The notes below the pieces were generated by a model, which saw only the letters and a program-made list of their open reading frames with translations, made no database searches and had not been told where the DNA came from. Shown here piece after piece: positions 5,611 to 13,532 of a DNA stretch of 15,155 nt (position 1 is its first letter; each line of letters starts with the position of its first letter). This DNA comes from OMOG01 sp041485845. GTDB taxonomy: Bacteria > Acidobacteriota > Terriglobia > Bryobacterales > Bryobacteraceae. The stretch is taken from contig JBGPKH010000156.1 of the NCBI GenBank assembly GCA_041485845.1, positions 1 through 15,155 of the forward strand. Direction: 5' to 3'. Made by a program: the position numbers and the translations under genes.

Positions 5611-8220
5611 TTACTTGATCAAAGGCTGAAACGCCGGATCCTTTCTTAACGAACCGAGATCCGGATCGTTTTGGACGCGTTCCTTCGGAAAGCCGCGAGC
5701 CAGAGCTGCCCGCAGGGATTGGAGTGCGTTGGCCCTCTGACCCAAGGCTTCGTATACCAGCGTGGCCCGATACAAAATTGACGGATCCTCCGGGGCAAGT
5801 GCCAGGGCGCTGCCGAGGCGCCTCGAGGACTCCTCCCGCATTCCGAGCTGGGCGCAAAAATAAGCCACGGCGCCCTGTGTCTCGGCGCTGTTGGGATTCT
5901 GGGCTGCCTCCGCCCCGGCAATCTGCAGGGCCTTCTGATACGCCGCGCGAGACTTTGCCGGGTCGCCCGAAGCGGCGTACGAAGACGCCAGTCCCGACCA
6001 GGGCCGAAAGTCACGATCGTTCAGCTTCAGACTCTTCTCGTAGGCCCCGGCCGCTTTGGCGTAGTCGCCGTCAAGGTAATACAGTCCTGCCAGGTTGTTG
6101 TACACGGCGTAAGTCGGGTTGAGCGAGATGGATTTCTCGTACATTTGGCGCGCTCCTGACCGGTCCCCCATTCGGCCCAGGACCAGTCCCAGGTTGCTGT
6201 AGGCGCCGGAGTTGTCGGGAGTCAACTCCAGCACCCGGCGCAACGCTTCCGCGGCCTTTGGGTATTGGTGTTGGCGGTAATAAAACACGCCCAAGGAGTT
6301 GTAGCCATCCCAGTAATCGGGCCGCAGCGCGACGGCTTTCTTCAGGCTCTCCTCCGCCAGGGCCGTGCGGCCCGCCGACTCGTAGGCGCGCGAGACCTGC
6401 TGATAGGCTTCCGCGCTGTGCGCGTCCAACTCCAAGGCTCGTTGAAACTCCTGGATGGCCAGGTCGTACTTGCCCGTTGCGGAATAGATTCGCCCGAGGA
6501 TGACGTGCACCGGAGCAAGTTGGTCATTGATCTGTTGCGCGAGCCGGCAGTTCCTCAGGGCCCGCTCGACGAGCTTGGGATCGTGATTGAGGCGGTCTTT
6601 CATCCAAAGAGCCTCTGCCAGCCGGGCATAGGCCAAAGCAAAACGCGGGTCGTCATGCACGGCGGTTTCAAACGACTGGACGGCGGCGTCGAGGCTGCCG
6701 GACTTGTCGTACCGCTGGAGGTAGCTCACACCCTTGAGATAGTTTTCATAAGCCGCGGACGCAGCGCTGTATTCACCCGTCACGCTGCCCACCGCGCGGG
6801 GGTTCAGTTCCACTTTGAGCAATTTGGCCAGCGTGACGACCGCCTTGTCCTGGACCACGGAAAAATTCCCCAACCGGTCGTCAACCACTTCGGAACCAAT
6901 CTGCCGCGGAGGCGAGCTGAGGGTGTCGATCAGGTTGACCGTAAGCCGCACGCCGCTGGCATCGCGCTGCACGCTGCCAGCGACCACCAGGTTCGCGCCC
7001 AGAACTTGCCGCGCCTGCGTCGGGTCCTCGACCTTGCGCCGGCGCACCTCCGCCGCCGGAATCACCCAGAGATGCCGCCCCGGTTCTTCCAGGCTGCTCA
7101 ACCGGCTGGTGAGCGTCTCCAGCAGGCCATCGCAGATCGGCAGATTGGCCGGGTCGTTGCCCACGTTAGTGAAGGGCAACACGATCACGTGCTTCTCAGT
7201 GGAAGCCGGCGCAGGAACACGGGCCCGCCATAACAGCCATGCCACCGCAACGACCGCCAGTGTCGCAGCGATGGACGCCAGCGCCAGGGCGGGCCGTCTT
7301 CTCAGAAGGGACGGCGTTTGCGAAGGCCCCCGAATGCCGATGGGACGACTGCTGGCTTCTCTCGCCTGACGGAGGTGGCCGCCGTCCTCAACCAGCGTCT
7401 GGGTCGGTGTGTCGCCCGAAACCCGCAGGCGCGCCAAATCATCCAGTAACGCTACACTCGTCTGATAGCGCTCGCCAGGCTCTTTTGCCAGACACCCGTG
7501 GATCAACGTCTCGAGTTCGGAGGGCACGTTCTCCATGGGCGACGGCGGATCGGTGGCGATCGACATGAGCATGGCCGGCGCGCTGTCTCCATGGAACGGC
7601 AAGTGCCCAGTGAGCATTTCGTATAGCACCACGCCCAGGGACCAGATGTCGCTTCGGTGATCCGCCGGTCTGCGTAGAGCCTGCTCCGGCGACATGTAAG
7701 AGGGAGTCCCCATGGTGGTTCCCGTCAGCGTGAGACTATGGTCCCCGTGGAACTTGGCAAGGCCGAAGTCCAGCAGCTTCACGCCTTGGGGCGTTACCAT
7801 GATGTTGGAAGGCTTGATATCGCGATGAACGATTCCTTTGCCGTGCGCCGCGGCTAGACCGCGGGCGACCTGCATGGCAACATCCACGGCCGCGGAAGCG
7901 GGCAATGGCGCCCGTCGGATCTTGGCCTGGAGAGTTTCGCCCTCATAACGGGCCATCACGATGTAGAGAAGCCCATCCGTAGTCTCTTCGATGGTATGAA
8001 CGGTTCCGATGTTCGGATGGTCGAGCGCGGAAGCGGTCCGCGCCTCCTGCAGAAGGCGCTCCTTGTCGGTTCCGCCGCTCAGCCCACTTGACAGGAGTTT
8101 GAGCGCCACGTGGCGCCCAAGCTTCATGTCGAGGGCTTCGTAGACTTGTCCCATGCCCCCCGATCCGAGCAAGCGAAGGATCTCGTAACTTCCCAAATGA
8201 GTCCCGGCAGGAAGAGGCAT
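5611..8220 (-). CDS. Transmembrane Ser/Thr kinase with TolB-like and TPR segments
   Basis: About 869 residues. The N-terminal 265 are a complete Hanks-type kinase: glycine loop GSGGMGQVY (about 19-27), catalytic-ion-pair Lys in VALKLL (41), HRDIKPSN (132-139), DFG (151-153), SPE in place of APE (177-179), and SDIWSLG. A linker of about 40 residues is followed by one membrane helix (about 310-332), with arginines on the N-side that fit a cytoplasmic kinase. Beyond it lies a TolB/FlgO-like domain starting VIVLPFTNVGND and containing a GL.ETL..RLS segment, then at least eight TPR-like repeats (about 485-840). Such kinases are frequent in Acidobacteriota. The ATG at 8220 is preferred to a TTG two codons earlier; neither has a clear ribosome site. 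The substrate is unknown. It converges with ada across 74 bases. Confidence 0.95.
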   Translation of the reverse strand: MPLPAGTHLGSYEILRLLGSGGMGQVYEALDMKLGRHVALKLLSSGLSGGTDKERLLQEARTASALDHPNIGTVHTIEETTDGLLYIVMARYEGETLQAKIRRAPLPASAAVDVAMQVARGLAAAHGKGIVHRDIKPSNIMVTPQGVKLLDFGLAKFHGDHSLTLTGTTMGTPSYMSPEQALRRPADHRSDIWSLGVVLYEMLTGHLPFHGDSAPAMLMSIATDPPSPMENVPSELETLIHGCLAKEPGERYQTSVALLDDLARLRVSGDTPTQTLVEDGGHLRQAREASSRPIGIRGPSQTPSLLRRRPALALASIAATLAVVAVAWLLWRARVPAPASTEKHVIVLPFTNVGNDPANLPICDGLLETLTSRLSSLEEPGRHLWVIPAAEVRRRKVEDPTQARQVLGANLVVAGSVQRDASGVRLTVNLIDTLSSPPRQIGSEVVDDRLGNFSVVQDKAVVTLAKLLKVELNPRAVGSVTGEYSAASAAYENYLKGVSYLQRYDKSGSLDAAVQSFETAVHDDPRFALAYARLAEALWMKDRLNHDPKLVERALRNCRLAQQINDQLAPVHVILGRIYSATGKYDLAIQEFQRALELDAHSAEAYQQVSRAYESAGRTALAEESLKKAVALRPDYWDGYNSLGVFYYRQHQYPKAAEALRRVLELTPDNSGAYSNLGLVLGRMGDRSGARQMYEKSISLNPTYAVYNNLAGLYYLDGDYAKAAGAYEKSLKLNDRDFRPWSGLASSYAASGDPAKSRAAYQKALQIAGAEAAQNPNSAETQGAVAYFCAQLGMREESSRRLGSALALAPEDPSILYRATLVYEALGQRANALQSLRAALARGFPKERVQNDPDLGSLRKDPAFQPLIK

Positions 8221-8410
8221 AATCAACGTTTTCGAGTGCTTTGCGATTCTATCGTAAAGAAGCCTGCTTCGCTAAATGGACAAGCCCGCGCCACAGCCGA
8301 TCTCGACGTCTGGATCGGCATCGCTTCGGGGAATGCGGAGAGGGCCGCCATTCTGTCTTCTGACTCCCATCCGGACCGGATCCAGGCGAAGCCTTGCCAA
8401 GTTCGACCGA

Positions 8411-9601
8411 TCATGGCCGCGTAACCCCCATCTTCCGCAGCTCCCCCCGCAGCGGCTCGACGCAGCGCCCGTAGATCATCTTGTAGGCCGCGCAGAAATA
8501 ATCCAGGTCCTCGAAACGCCGATGCGGGCCGTGCCGGAATTTAGGGCACCCGCCGTGGCAGATGGATTGGTACTCGCACACCTGGCACTCGGGGTGCGCC
8601 AGCGTCTTCTTGGAAGCAAAGCTGTAGCGCCGGGTGCGGCGCGCGATCTCGGACCACGAATCCAGCACCACGTTGCCAAGTTTCCACCCGCCTTCCACGA
8701 AGAAGTCGCACGGGTACACGTCGCCGTTGTACTCCACCACCACGTAGCTGTCGCAGGTCTCGTGCATGGTGCAGGTGCCGGGCTTCTGCCCCGCGAGAGC
8801 TTCGGCGATGTTGTCGAACAGGCGAATCCGCACCTTGCGGCGGTCCGGCCACCACAGGTCGAACAGTTCGCACAGGAAGCGGCCGTACTGCTCGGGCGAG
8901 ATGGTGAAGGGCAGGGGATTGCCCTGCGGGTCGAACTCGGCGAGCGGGATGAACTGGAGATTGTCGATGCCCAGGCCGCGGTAGAAACGGTACAACTCCT
9001 TGGGCCGATCCACGTTGGCCTGGCTGAGCACGCAGAGAATATTGAAGTCCACGCGCTCTTTTTGCAACAGCTCGACGCTCTCGATCACACGCTTCCACGT
9101 GCCGTGGCCTTCTTTGTTATACCGGTAGCGGTCGTTGACCTCTTCGGGGCCGTCGAGCGACACGCCGAGCAGCCACTGATAGGCGCGGAAGAGGTCGCAC
9201 CAATTCTTGTCGAGAAGGACGGCGTTGGTCTGGAGCGCATTGCTGACGGTCTGGCCGTCGCGGCCGTACTGCTTCTGCAATTCTACCAGCTTCTCGAAGA
9301 ACGGAAGGCCGGCAAGCGTGGGCTCTCCCCCCTGGAAGGCGAACACGCTGTTGGGATACGAATAGAACAGGTACGTGTCCACCAGCCGCTCGAGCGTTTC
9401 CGTGGTCATGCGGCGGGCGGGGAGCGCTTTGTAGGGATCGGCGTCGCGATCGAGATAGAAGCAGTAAGAGCAATCCAGATTGCACACGGCCGACGCGGGT
9501 TTGATGAGGAGCGAGGCGATGCGGGGGGTCTGTCCCGGCGCCGAGCCGGCGCCGTTGGCGCTTCCCACGTACAGCGGGAATGGGTTCGACCCGGGTCCCA
9601 T
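8411..9601 (-). CDS. Radical SAM/SPASM protein, anaerobic sulfatase-maturating enzyme type
   Basis: A 396-residue protein. The radical SAM cluster motif is CNLDCSYC (C40, C44, C47), followed by the GGEP motif at 91-94 that binds SAM. The C-terminal SPASM part has C277, C283, C298 and the diagnostic CX2CX5CX3C at C339, C342, C348 and C352, then C370, enough for two auxiliary 4Fe-4S clusters. YVVVEYNGDVYPCDFFVEG (286-304) is the anSME-type signature. Known relatives oxidise an active-site Cys or Ser of type I sulfatases to formylglycine without oxygen. No sulfatase gene is in the window, so the substrate is an inference. About 25 residues precede the usual IASLLIKPAS core, rich in Gly/Ser/Pro; the ATG at 9601 has no clear ribosome site and a GTG at residue 12 is an alternative. 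Confidence 0.93.
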   Translation of the reverse strand: MGPGSNPFPLYVGSANGAGSAPGQTPRIASLLIKPASAVCNLDCSYCFYLDRDADPYKALPARRMTTETLERLVDTYLFYSYPNSVFAFQGGEPTLAGLPFFEKLVELQKQYGRDGQTVSNALQTNAVLLDKNWCDLFRAYQWLLGVSLDGPEEVNDRYRYNKEGHGTWKRVIESVELLQKERVDFNILCVLSQANVDRPKELYRFYRGLGIDNLQFIPLAEFDPQGNPLPFTISPEQYGRFLCELFDLWWPDRRKVRIRLFDNIAEALAGQKPGTCTMHETCDSYVVVEYNGDVYPCDFFVEGGWKLGNVVLDSWSEIARRTRRYSFASKKTLAHPECQVCEYQSICHGGCPKFRHGPHRRFEDLDYFCAAYKMIYGRCVEPLRGELRKMGVTRP

Positions 9602-9774
9602 GTGGAGAGTGTATCACCCGCGTCGTGCGCCGTCCCGTATACCGCGTGCTTTTACGCGCACGGCTCAGCCGGTTCCGAGATGGTATGAGAAGGCCGGTCT
9701 CGCCGCCGTCGCGGACCACGACCGAATCTATCTCTGCGATCTCGAGAAGCGCGACCCCATCACTCTCAGCCCCC

Positions 9775-10656
9775 CTATTGGCTCACCGAGATGGTCACGT
9801 CCGCCCTGCTGGTCACCCCGTTCATCGAGATTTGCAGCGAAACCTTGTCGCCCGTCGGCGTGCCGGCCGCGATGATCACGTTGATCTGGTAGACCCCCAC
9901 GAACCCGAATGCCTTCCCGCTGGCGTCCCGCCCTACCAGGCCCGAGAACACCACCTGCGCCGGCACCCCGCCAATCAGCACGGTCGGCTTCACCAATGTG
10001 TTCGACGTGATCACCGACGGCACGTCTCCATTCTTCACCGTGGTATCGACCGCCCCCAACCCCGTGGCCAGAATCGCCAGCGTTTGCGGATCTCCGATCT
10101 TTGCCGGATGCGACGTGAACGGCAAACCGGCGTTTCCGGCTGCGGCCACCGCGCCATCGCTGTTGCCGTAGGCCACCGCCTGGCCGACGCCGAACTGGAA
10201 GGTGAAGATTCCCGGAGCTGCCGCGCCTACCGAAACGTTGATCGGAGCGGAACGCACGCCGTTGCGCTCCACGACGACGGGGATCTGCGTCGTGCCATTC
10301 GTCCCCGGCGGAATGATGGGCAGGATCTCCCACGGAACTTGCGCGTTGATCTGGTCGCCGTTCGCCGCGCTGTGGACCACGTCCTTCAGCGGCGCAGCCA
10401 CGCCGTTAAACGTCACCGTTACGCTGGACAACGAAGTGGAGATCGGAATCGACAGCGCCGACGCCGTTGCGGCGCTCAGGTCGGTGCCGAAAATCGACAC
10501 CAGCGATCCGGGCGCCACCGGCTGTCCCGTCTTATCGAAGCTCGAACCATTCAGCACGCCGCCCGCCGCGATCACGGGAGTTTGCGCGTTCGCGGCCCCC
10601 GCCCCTATCAGTGCCAGAATCGCGGCCAAAGAAACCGCGGGGATAAAAACCTTCAT
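9775..10656 (-). CDS. Secreted TIGR03437-domain protein, copy 1
   Basis: A 293-residue protein with a clear Sec signal peptide (MKVFIPAVSLAAILALIG, cleavage after ANA at about residue 24). The rest is the Gly/Val/Pro-rich beta fold called TIGR03437 in Solibacter. Its marks are VAPGSLVSIFGTDLS (48-62), an INAQVPWE segment (103-110), ILATGLGAVD (195-204), LVKPTVLIGGVPAQVVFSGL (221-240) and YQINVIIAAGTPTGDKVSLQ (256-275). No catalytic motif or cysteine is visible. In many proteins the domain sits at the C-terminus of larger secreted proteins; here it is the whole mature protein. It is paralogous to the gene upstream, 99 bases away, with an extra loop around 241-255. A five-pair hairpin (TGGCC/GGCCA) lies at 10678-10692 in the spacer, and TAGAAT close to the start resembles a -10 box, weakly. 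Function unknown. Confidence 0.9.
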   Translation of the reverse strand: MKVFIPAVSLAAILALIGAGAANAQTPVIAAGGVLNGSSFDKTGQPVAPGSLVSIFGTDLSAATASALSIPISTSLSSVTVTFNGVAAPLKDVVHSAANGDQINAQVPWEILPIIPPGTNGTTQIPVVVERNGVRSAPINVSVGAAAPGIFTFQFGVGQAVAYGNSDGAVAAAGNAGLPFTSHPAKIGDPQTLAILATGLGAVDTTVKNGDVPSVITSNTLVKPTVLIGGVPAQVVFSGLVGRDASGKAFGFVGVYQINVIIAAGTPTGDKVSLQISMNGVTSRADVTISVSQ

Positions 10657-10755
10657 AGTACGATTCTACGGGAACGCTGGCCGCTATGGCCAATCTTTTG
10701 CGCAGAATTTAACTCTTGCAAATGGTAAGCTCGGGACCATTGGCACTCGGCTTGC

Positions 10756-11547
10756 CTACTGGCTCACCGCAATCGACACGACATTCGAGCTGGTCGTCGC
10801 GTCCAATTGCAATTGCAGCGAAACCGCGTTGCCCATGGGGGTGCCCGCCGGAACCACTACGTTAATCTGGTTGACTCCCGGATATTGCGGAGCGAGGCCG
10901 CTGAACACCAACTGCGCGGCCACGCCGCCGATCATTACCGTGGGCTTCACAAGCGTGTTCCGCACCTGGTCGAGCGAATTGGCGCCATCGGCGATGGGAA
11001 CGTCCACCAGCCCCAGACCAGTGGCCAGAATCGTCAGCCCCTTCGGGTCGCCGATTACGGCCGGGTGGGTCGCGATTCCCGGGAACGCGCCCGCGGGAGC
11101 CGCCAGGCTGCCATCGGAGTTGATCGCGATAGCCTGCCCGCCGATATTGTAGATCGCGGGAGCGCCGGCCACTACCGGCACGCTAACCGCGGCCGACGCA
11201 GTACCGTCATCGCGCATCACTACCACCTGCGTGGTAGTAAGCCCCAGTCCCCATGGCAGTTGCACGTTGACCTGGCCGCTGCTTACGAATTGGAGCGGCA
11301 CCGGGGTGCTGTTGAAGGTGACGCTCACCCCGCTCAGGGTCGCCGATAGCGGCACCGTCCCCGAAGCCGCCATGCTGGACGACAGGTTCGTGCCGAAGAT
11401 CGAAACCAGCGACCCCGGCGCCACTCCCGATACCGATGACGGACCCGCCGTGTTCGCCACGCCGTTCACGACCGGCGGAGGGGTCTGGGCCGCCGCGCTC
11501 ATCGCACCGGCCAGCAGGACAAGGGCACTCAGGGCAACAGGTCTCAT
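10756..11547 (-). CDS. Secreted TIGR03437-domain protein, copy 2
   Basis: A 263-residue paralogue of the gene downstream. The signal peptide is MRPVALSALVLLAGAMSAAA with cleavage before Q21. Shared blocks are VAPGSLVSIFGTNLS (42-56), the VNVQLPWG segment (93-100), ILATGLGLVD (173-182), NTLVKPTVMIGGVAAQLVFSGL (split around 197-218) and VNQINVVVPAGTPMGNAVSL (225-244). Both end in VSQ. It has no cysteine and no membrane anchor, so it is probably periplasmic or released. The frame is open to a GTG at 11583, but the ATG at 11545-11547 is chosen because the signal peptide begins there and GGAG (11554-11557 on the complement) is six bases upstream. It follows the ligase-TPR gene after 65 bases on the same strand, so co-transcription is possible. 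Function is not known for this domain. Confidence 0.9.
   Translation of the reverse strand: MRPVALSALVLLAGAMSAAAQTPPPVVNGVANTAGPSSVSGVAPGSLVSIFGTNLSSSMAASGTVPLSATLSGVSVTFNSTPVPLQFVSSGQVNVQLPWGLGLTTTQVVVMRDDGTASAAVSVPVVAGAPAIYNIGGQAIAINSDGSLAAPAGAFPGIATHPAVIGDPKGLTILATGLGLVDVPIADGANSLDQVRNTLVKPTVMIGGVAAQLVFSGLAPQYPGVNQINVVVPAGTPMGNAVSLQLQLDATTSSNVVSIAVSQ
11219..11238. repeat. Perfect eight-pair inverted repeat inside TIGR03437 copy 2
   Basis: ACTACCAC (11219-11226) and GTGGTAGT (11231-11238) are exact complements around loop CTGC. The stretch encodes the TTQVVV segment, whose Thr-Val-rich codons could create it by chance. Confidence 0.5.
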
Positions 11548-11612
11548 GGGAGTCTCCGCTCGAACCATTGTAGGGGAGCGCACTTTCCCACAACAGTACC
11601 TCCGCGAAGAAT

Positions 11613-13505
11613 TTACCTCTGTTGATCTGGCGGCCGGCCGGCGGCGCGCTGGGCGCGGATCTCGGCCAGGGTACGCGCCACCTCGGGATGCTTGCCGCCG
11701 TCAAGGTCCGCGGCCAGCGCGGCTTCGTACTCCGCATCGTCCATGCGCGACTCCAGGCGCAGCACCTGCGCCAGAGCCCAGTGCGGCTTGAACCAGTTCG
11801 GACTGGCGGCGATGGCCGCCCGCAGGCTGCTCTCGGTCTTGCCCGCATCGTTCTGCGCCGCGTAGATCTCCGCCATGCTGTACCAGGCGTCGCACGGATC
11901 TTCCGCCAGTTGCGTGGCCCGCTCCCCCGCGGCGCCGGCCTGCGCGAAGGCCTGAAACCGCACCACCGGGTGCGGCGCCTTCAGTGCAAGATTCAGCAGC
12001 GTGCGGGAATACCAGAGATCCGCCGATGTTCCCGGAGGTCGCCACCGTTCGTACCGCGCATAGTGTGTCGCGGCAGCTTGCAACTGCCCCGATTCCAGCT
12101 CACGGCGCGCCAGCGCCAACTCCCCGTCCGCCACCGTGAATCGCACCGCCAGGTACACCAGCGCGAGCGCCACCGGCGCAACGGCCACCCGCACCCAAAT
12201 CGCCTCCCGGCCCACTCGCGCTCTGGCGAGCCCGTCCCCCGGCCCACTCGCGCTTTGGCGAGTCTGGCCCCCGGCCCCCGGCCCACTCGCACTCTGGCGA
12301 GCCTGGCGCCCGCTCAGCCCCACCGCCAGCGCGACCGTCACGTAGAACATCACCGCCGTCGGCACCGTGAACACCGTGAACTGCTGTGCCACAAGCCCTG
12401 CCGCCAAACCAGCTCCGATCCACACCGCCGCAGGCTCCCGCGCCCTCTTCAGCCCCATCGCGCACAGCCCGCACAGAATCACCAGCCCCGGCAGCCCCTG
12501 CGCCACCAGCGCATCGAGAAAAATATTGTGCGGCGATTCATGCAAAAAATCGGGATAGGCCCGCGCCAGGGCCTTCGATTCGAAGCGCGGAAAGGCCGCC
12601 GTAAACACCTCCGGACCGTACCCTGCCGGGAGGCGCGCCGCGCCCATTCGCAGGCTGTCGCGCCACAAGGCCGGCCGCGCTCCGCCCCAGGGATCCTCGA
12701 TGAACCATCGCGTCCTGCTGCGCATCTTCCAACCGAACGGCGAAAAATAGAAGGCGCCCGCGGCGAACACCAGCACCGCTGCCCCGGCCGCCATCCGGCG
12801 CGTCACGCGAAACCCGCTGCGATAGAGCCAGACCGCCACACCGGCCACGAGTCCCAGAACGGCCGCCCGCGTTCCCGTGAGCAACATCGCGATCGCCGCC
12901 AGTCCGGCCGCCGCGAACCCGATCCGCCGCCACGCAACACTGCTCTCCATCGCGCACAACGCAAGACTCAGGAAGCTCACCGACAGTAGCCACGTCGCGA
13001 AGTAGCTGACATACCCCAGGGTTCCCGGCGGCCGCACAATCGTCCAGATTCCTTCCCCGATGTGATACGCCGCCGCCGGCAGAAACGGGTCCCATCCGAA
13101 GTATTGGGCGATGCCGTAAATTGCCGTGACCGCCCCGCTGGCGGCTACCCCGCGGAGAATCGTCCGCACGCGGTCCGGCCGCCCCGAGACGTGCTGCGAA
13201 ACCAGCCACGCGAAGAGCAGCACGGCGGCCTGTGGCGCCGCGCCGAAGCGCCGCCAGTTCGTGCCGAACGCCGCCAGCGCGGGTTGCGCCGAAAGAGCCG
13301 TCGAGAGCCCCAGCGAAATCAGATTCAGCAACAGGAGTAAAGAAAACCAGCGGTGCGCCGGCCGCCGGCCCGCCCCCCATACCAGCGCCAGCGCCGTGCC
13401 CGCCAGCAGCACCACCACCTTCGGGGTGACATCGAAGTAAAACAAATATCCCGGCGTTACAATTAACGCGATCAGACCGATCGCCACGGCCTGGAGCAGT
13501 GCCAT
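11613..13505 (-). CDS. O-antigen ligase/polymerase-like membrane protein with C-terminal TPR region
   Basis: A 630-residue protein. Residues 1-400 hold about eleven or twelve hydrophobic helices and the Wzy_C/WaaL-like features: LLTGTRAAVLGLVAG (208-222) and the periplasmic-loop motif LHESPHNIFLDALVAQGLPG (321-340) with H326 and N327. Relatives join or polymerise polysaccharide units on undecaprenyl carriers. A last helix (about 436-456) leads to a soluble tail with TPR-like helices (about 465-600), presumably periplasmic. Between them, residues about 400-435 form a Gly/Ser/Arg-rich linker made by a nucleotide repeat. The ATG at 13503-13505 puts the first membrane helix at the N-terminus. The open frame extends another 374 codons across the opposite wzz-like gene, but that is antisense overlap. 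No good ribosome site is visible. It starts only 27 bases from the divergent wzz-like gene. Ligase versus polymerase cannot be decided. Confidence 0.88.
   Translation of the reverse strand: MALLQAVAIGLIALIVTPGYLFYFDVTPKVVVLLAGTALALVWGAGRRPAHRWFSLLLLLNLISLGLSTALSAQPALAAFGTNWRRFGAAPQAAVLLFAWLVSQHVSGRPDRVRTILRGVAASGAVTAIYGIAQYFGWDPFLPAAAYHIGEGIWTIVRPPGTLGYVSYFATWLLSVSFLSLALCAMESSVAWRRIGFAAAGLAAIAMLLTGTRAAVLGLVAGVAVWLYRSGFRVTRRMAAGAAVLVFAAGAFYFSPFGWKMRSRTRWFIEDPWGGARPALWRDSLRMGAARLPAGYGPEVFTAAFPRFESKALARAYPDFLHESPHNIFLDALVAQGLPGLVILCGLCAMGLKRAREPAAVWIGAGLAAGLVAQQFTVFTVPTAVMFYVTVALAVGLSGRQARQSASGPGAGGQTRQSASGPGDGLARARVGREAIWVRVAVAPVALALVYLAVRFTVADGELALARRELESGQLQAAATHYARYERWRPPGTSADLWYSRTLLNLALKAPHPVVRFQAFAQAGAAGERATQLAEDPCDAWYSMAEIYAAQNDAGKTESSLRAAIAASPNWFKPHWALAQVLRLESRMDDAEYEAALAADLDGGKHPEVARTLAEIRAQRAAGRPPDQQR
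12209..12301. repeat. Three copies of a 22-base hairpin element inside the ligase gene
   Basis: Copies lie at 12209-12230, 12241-12262 and 12280-12301. Each reads GGCCCACTCGC, six variable bases, then GCGAG, differing at only one or two positions. Each can fold: ACTCGC pairs with GCGAGT in copy 2 (six pairs), CTCGC with GCGAG in copies 1 and 3 (five). Offsets are 32 and 39 bases, so copies 2 and 3 are read in the same frame (both give RQSASGP) while copy 1 is read in another frame (LARARVGRE). The spacers are C/G runs. Confidence 0.8.
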
Positions 13506-13532
13506 ATCGGTTAGACTAACTGAGGACGCCGC

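Noticed and set aside
6265..7233. 322-codon plus ORF opposite the kinase gene
   Set aside because: Antisense to a kinase-TPR gene with intact motifs; its composition is that of a shadow frame.
12209..12301. CRISPR array
   Set aside because: Only three short copies with unequal 10- and 17-base spacers of C/G runs, inside a gene and with no cas genes.
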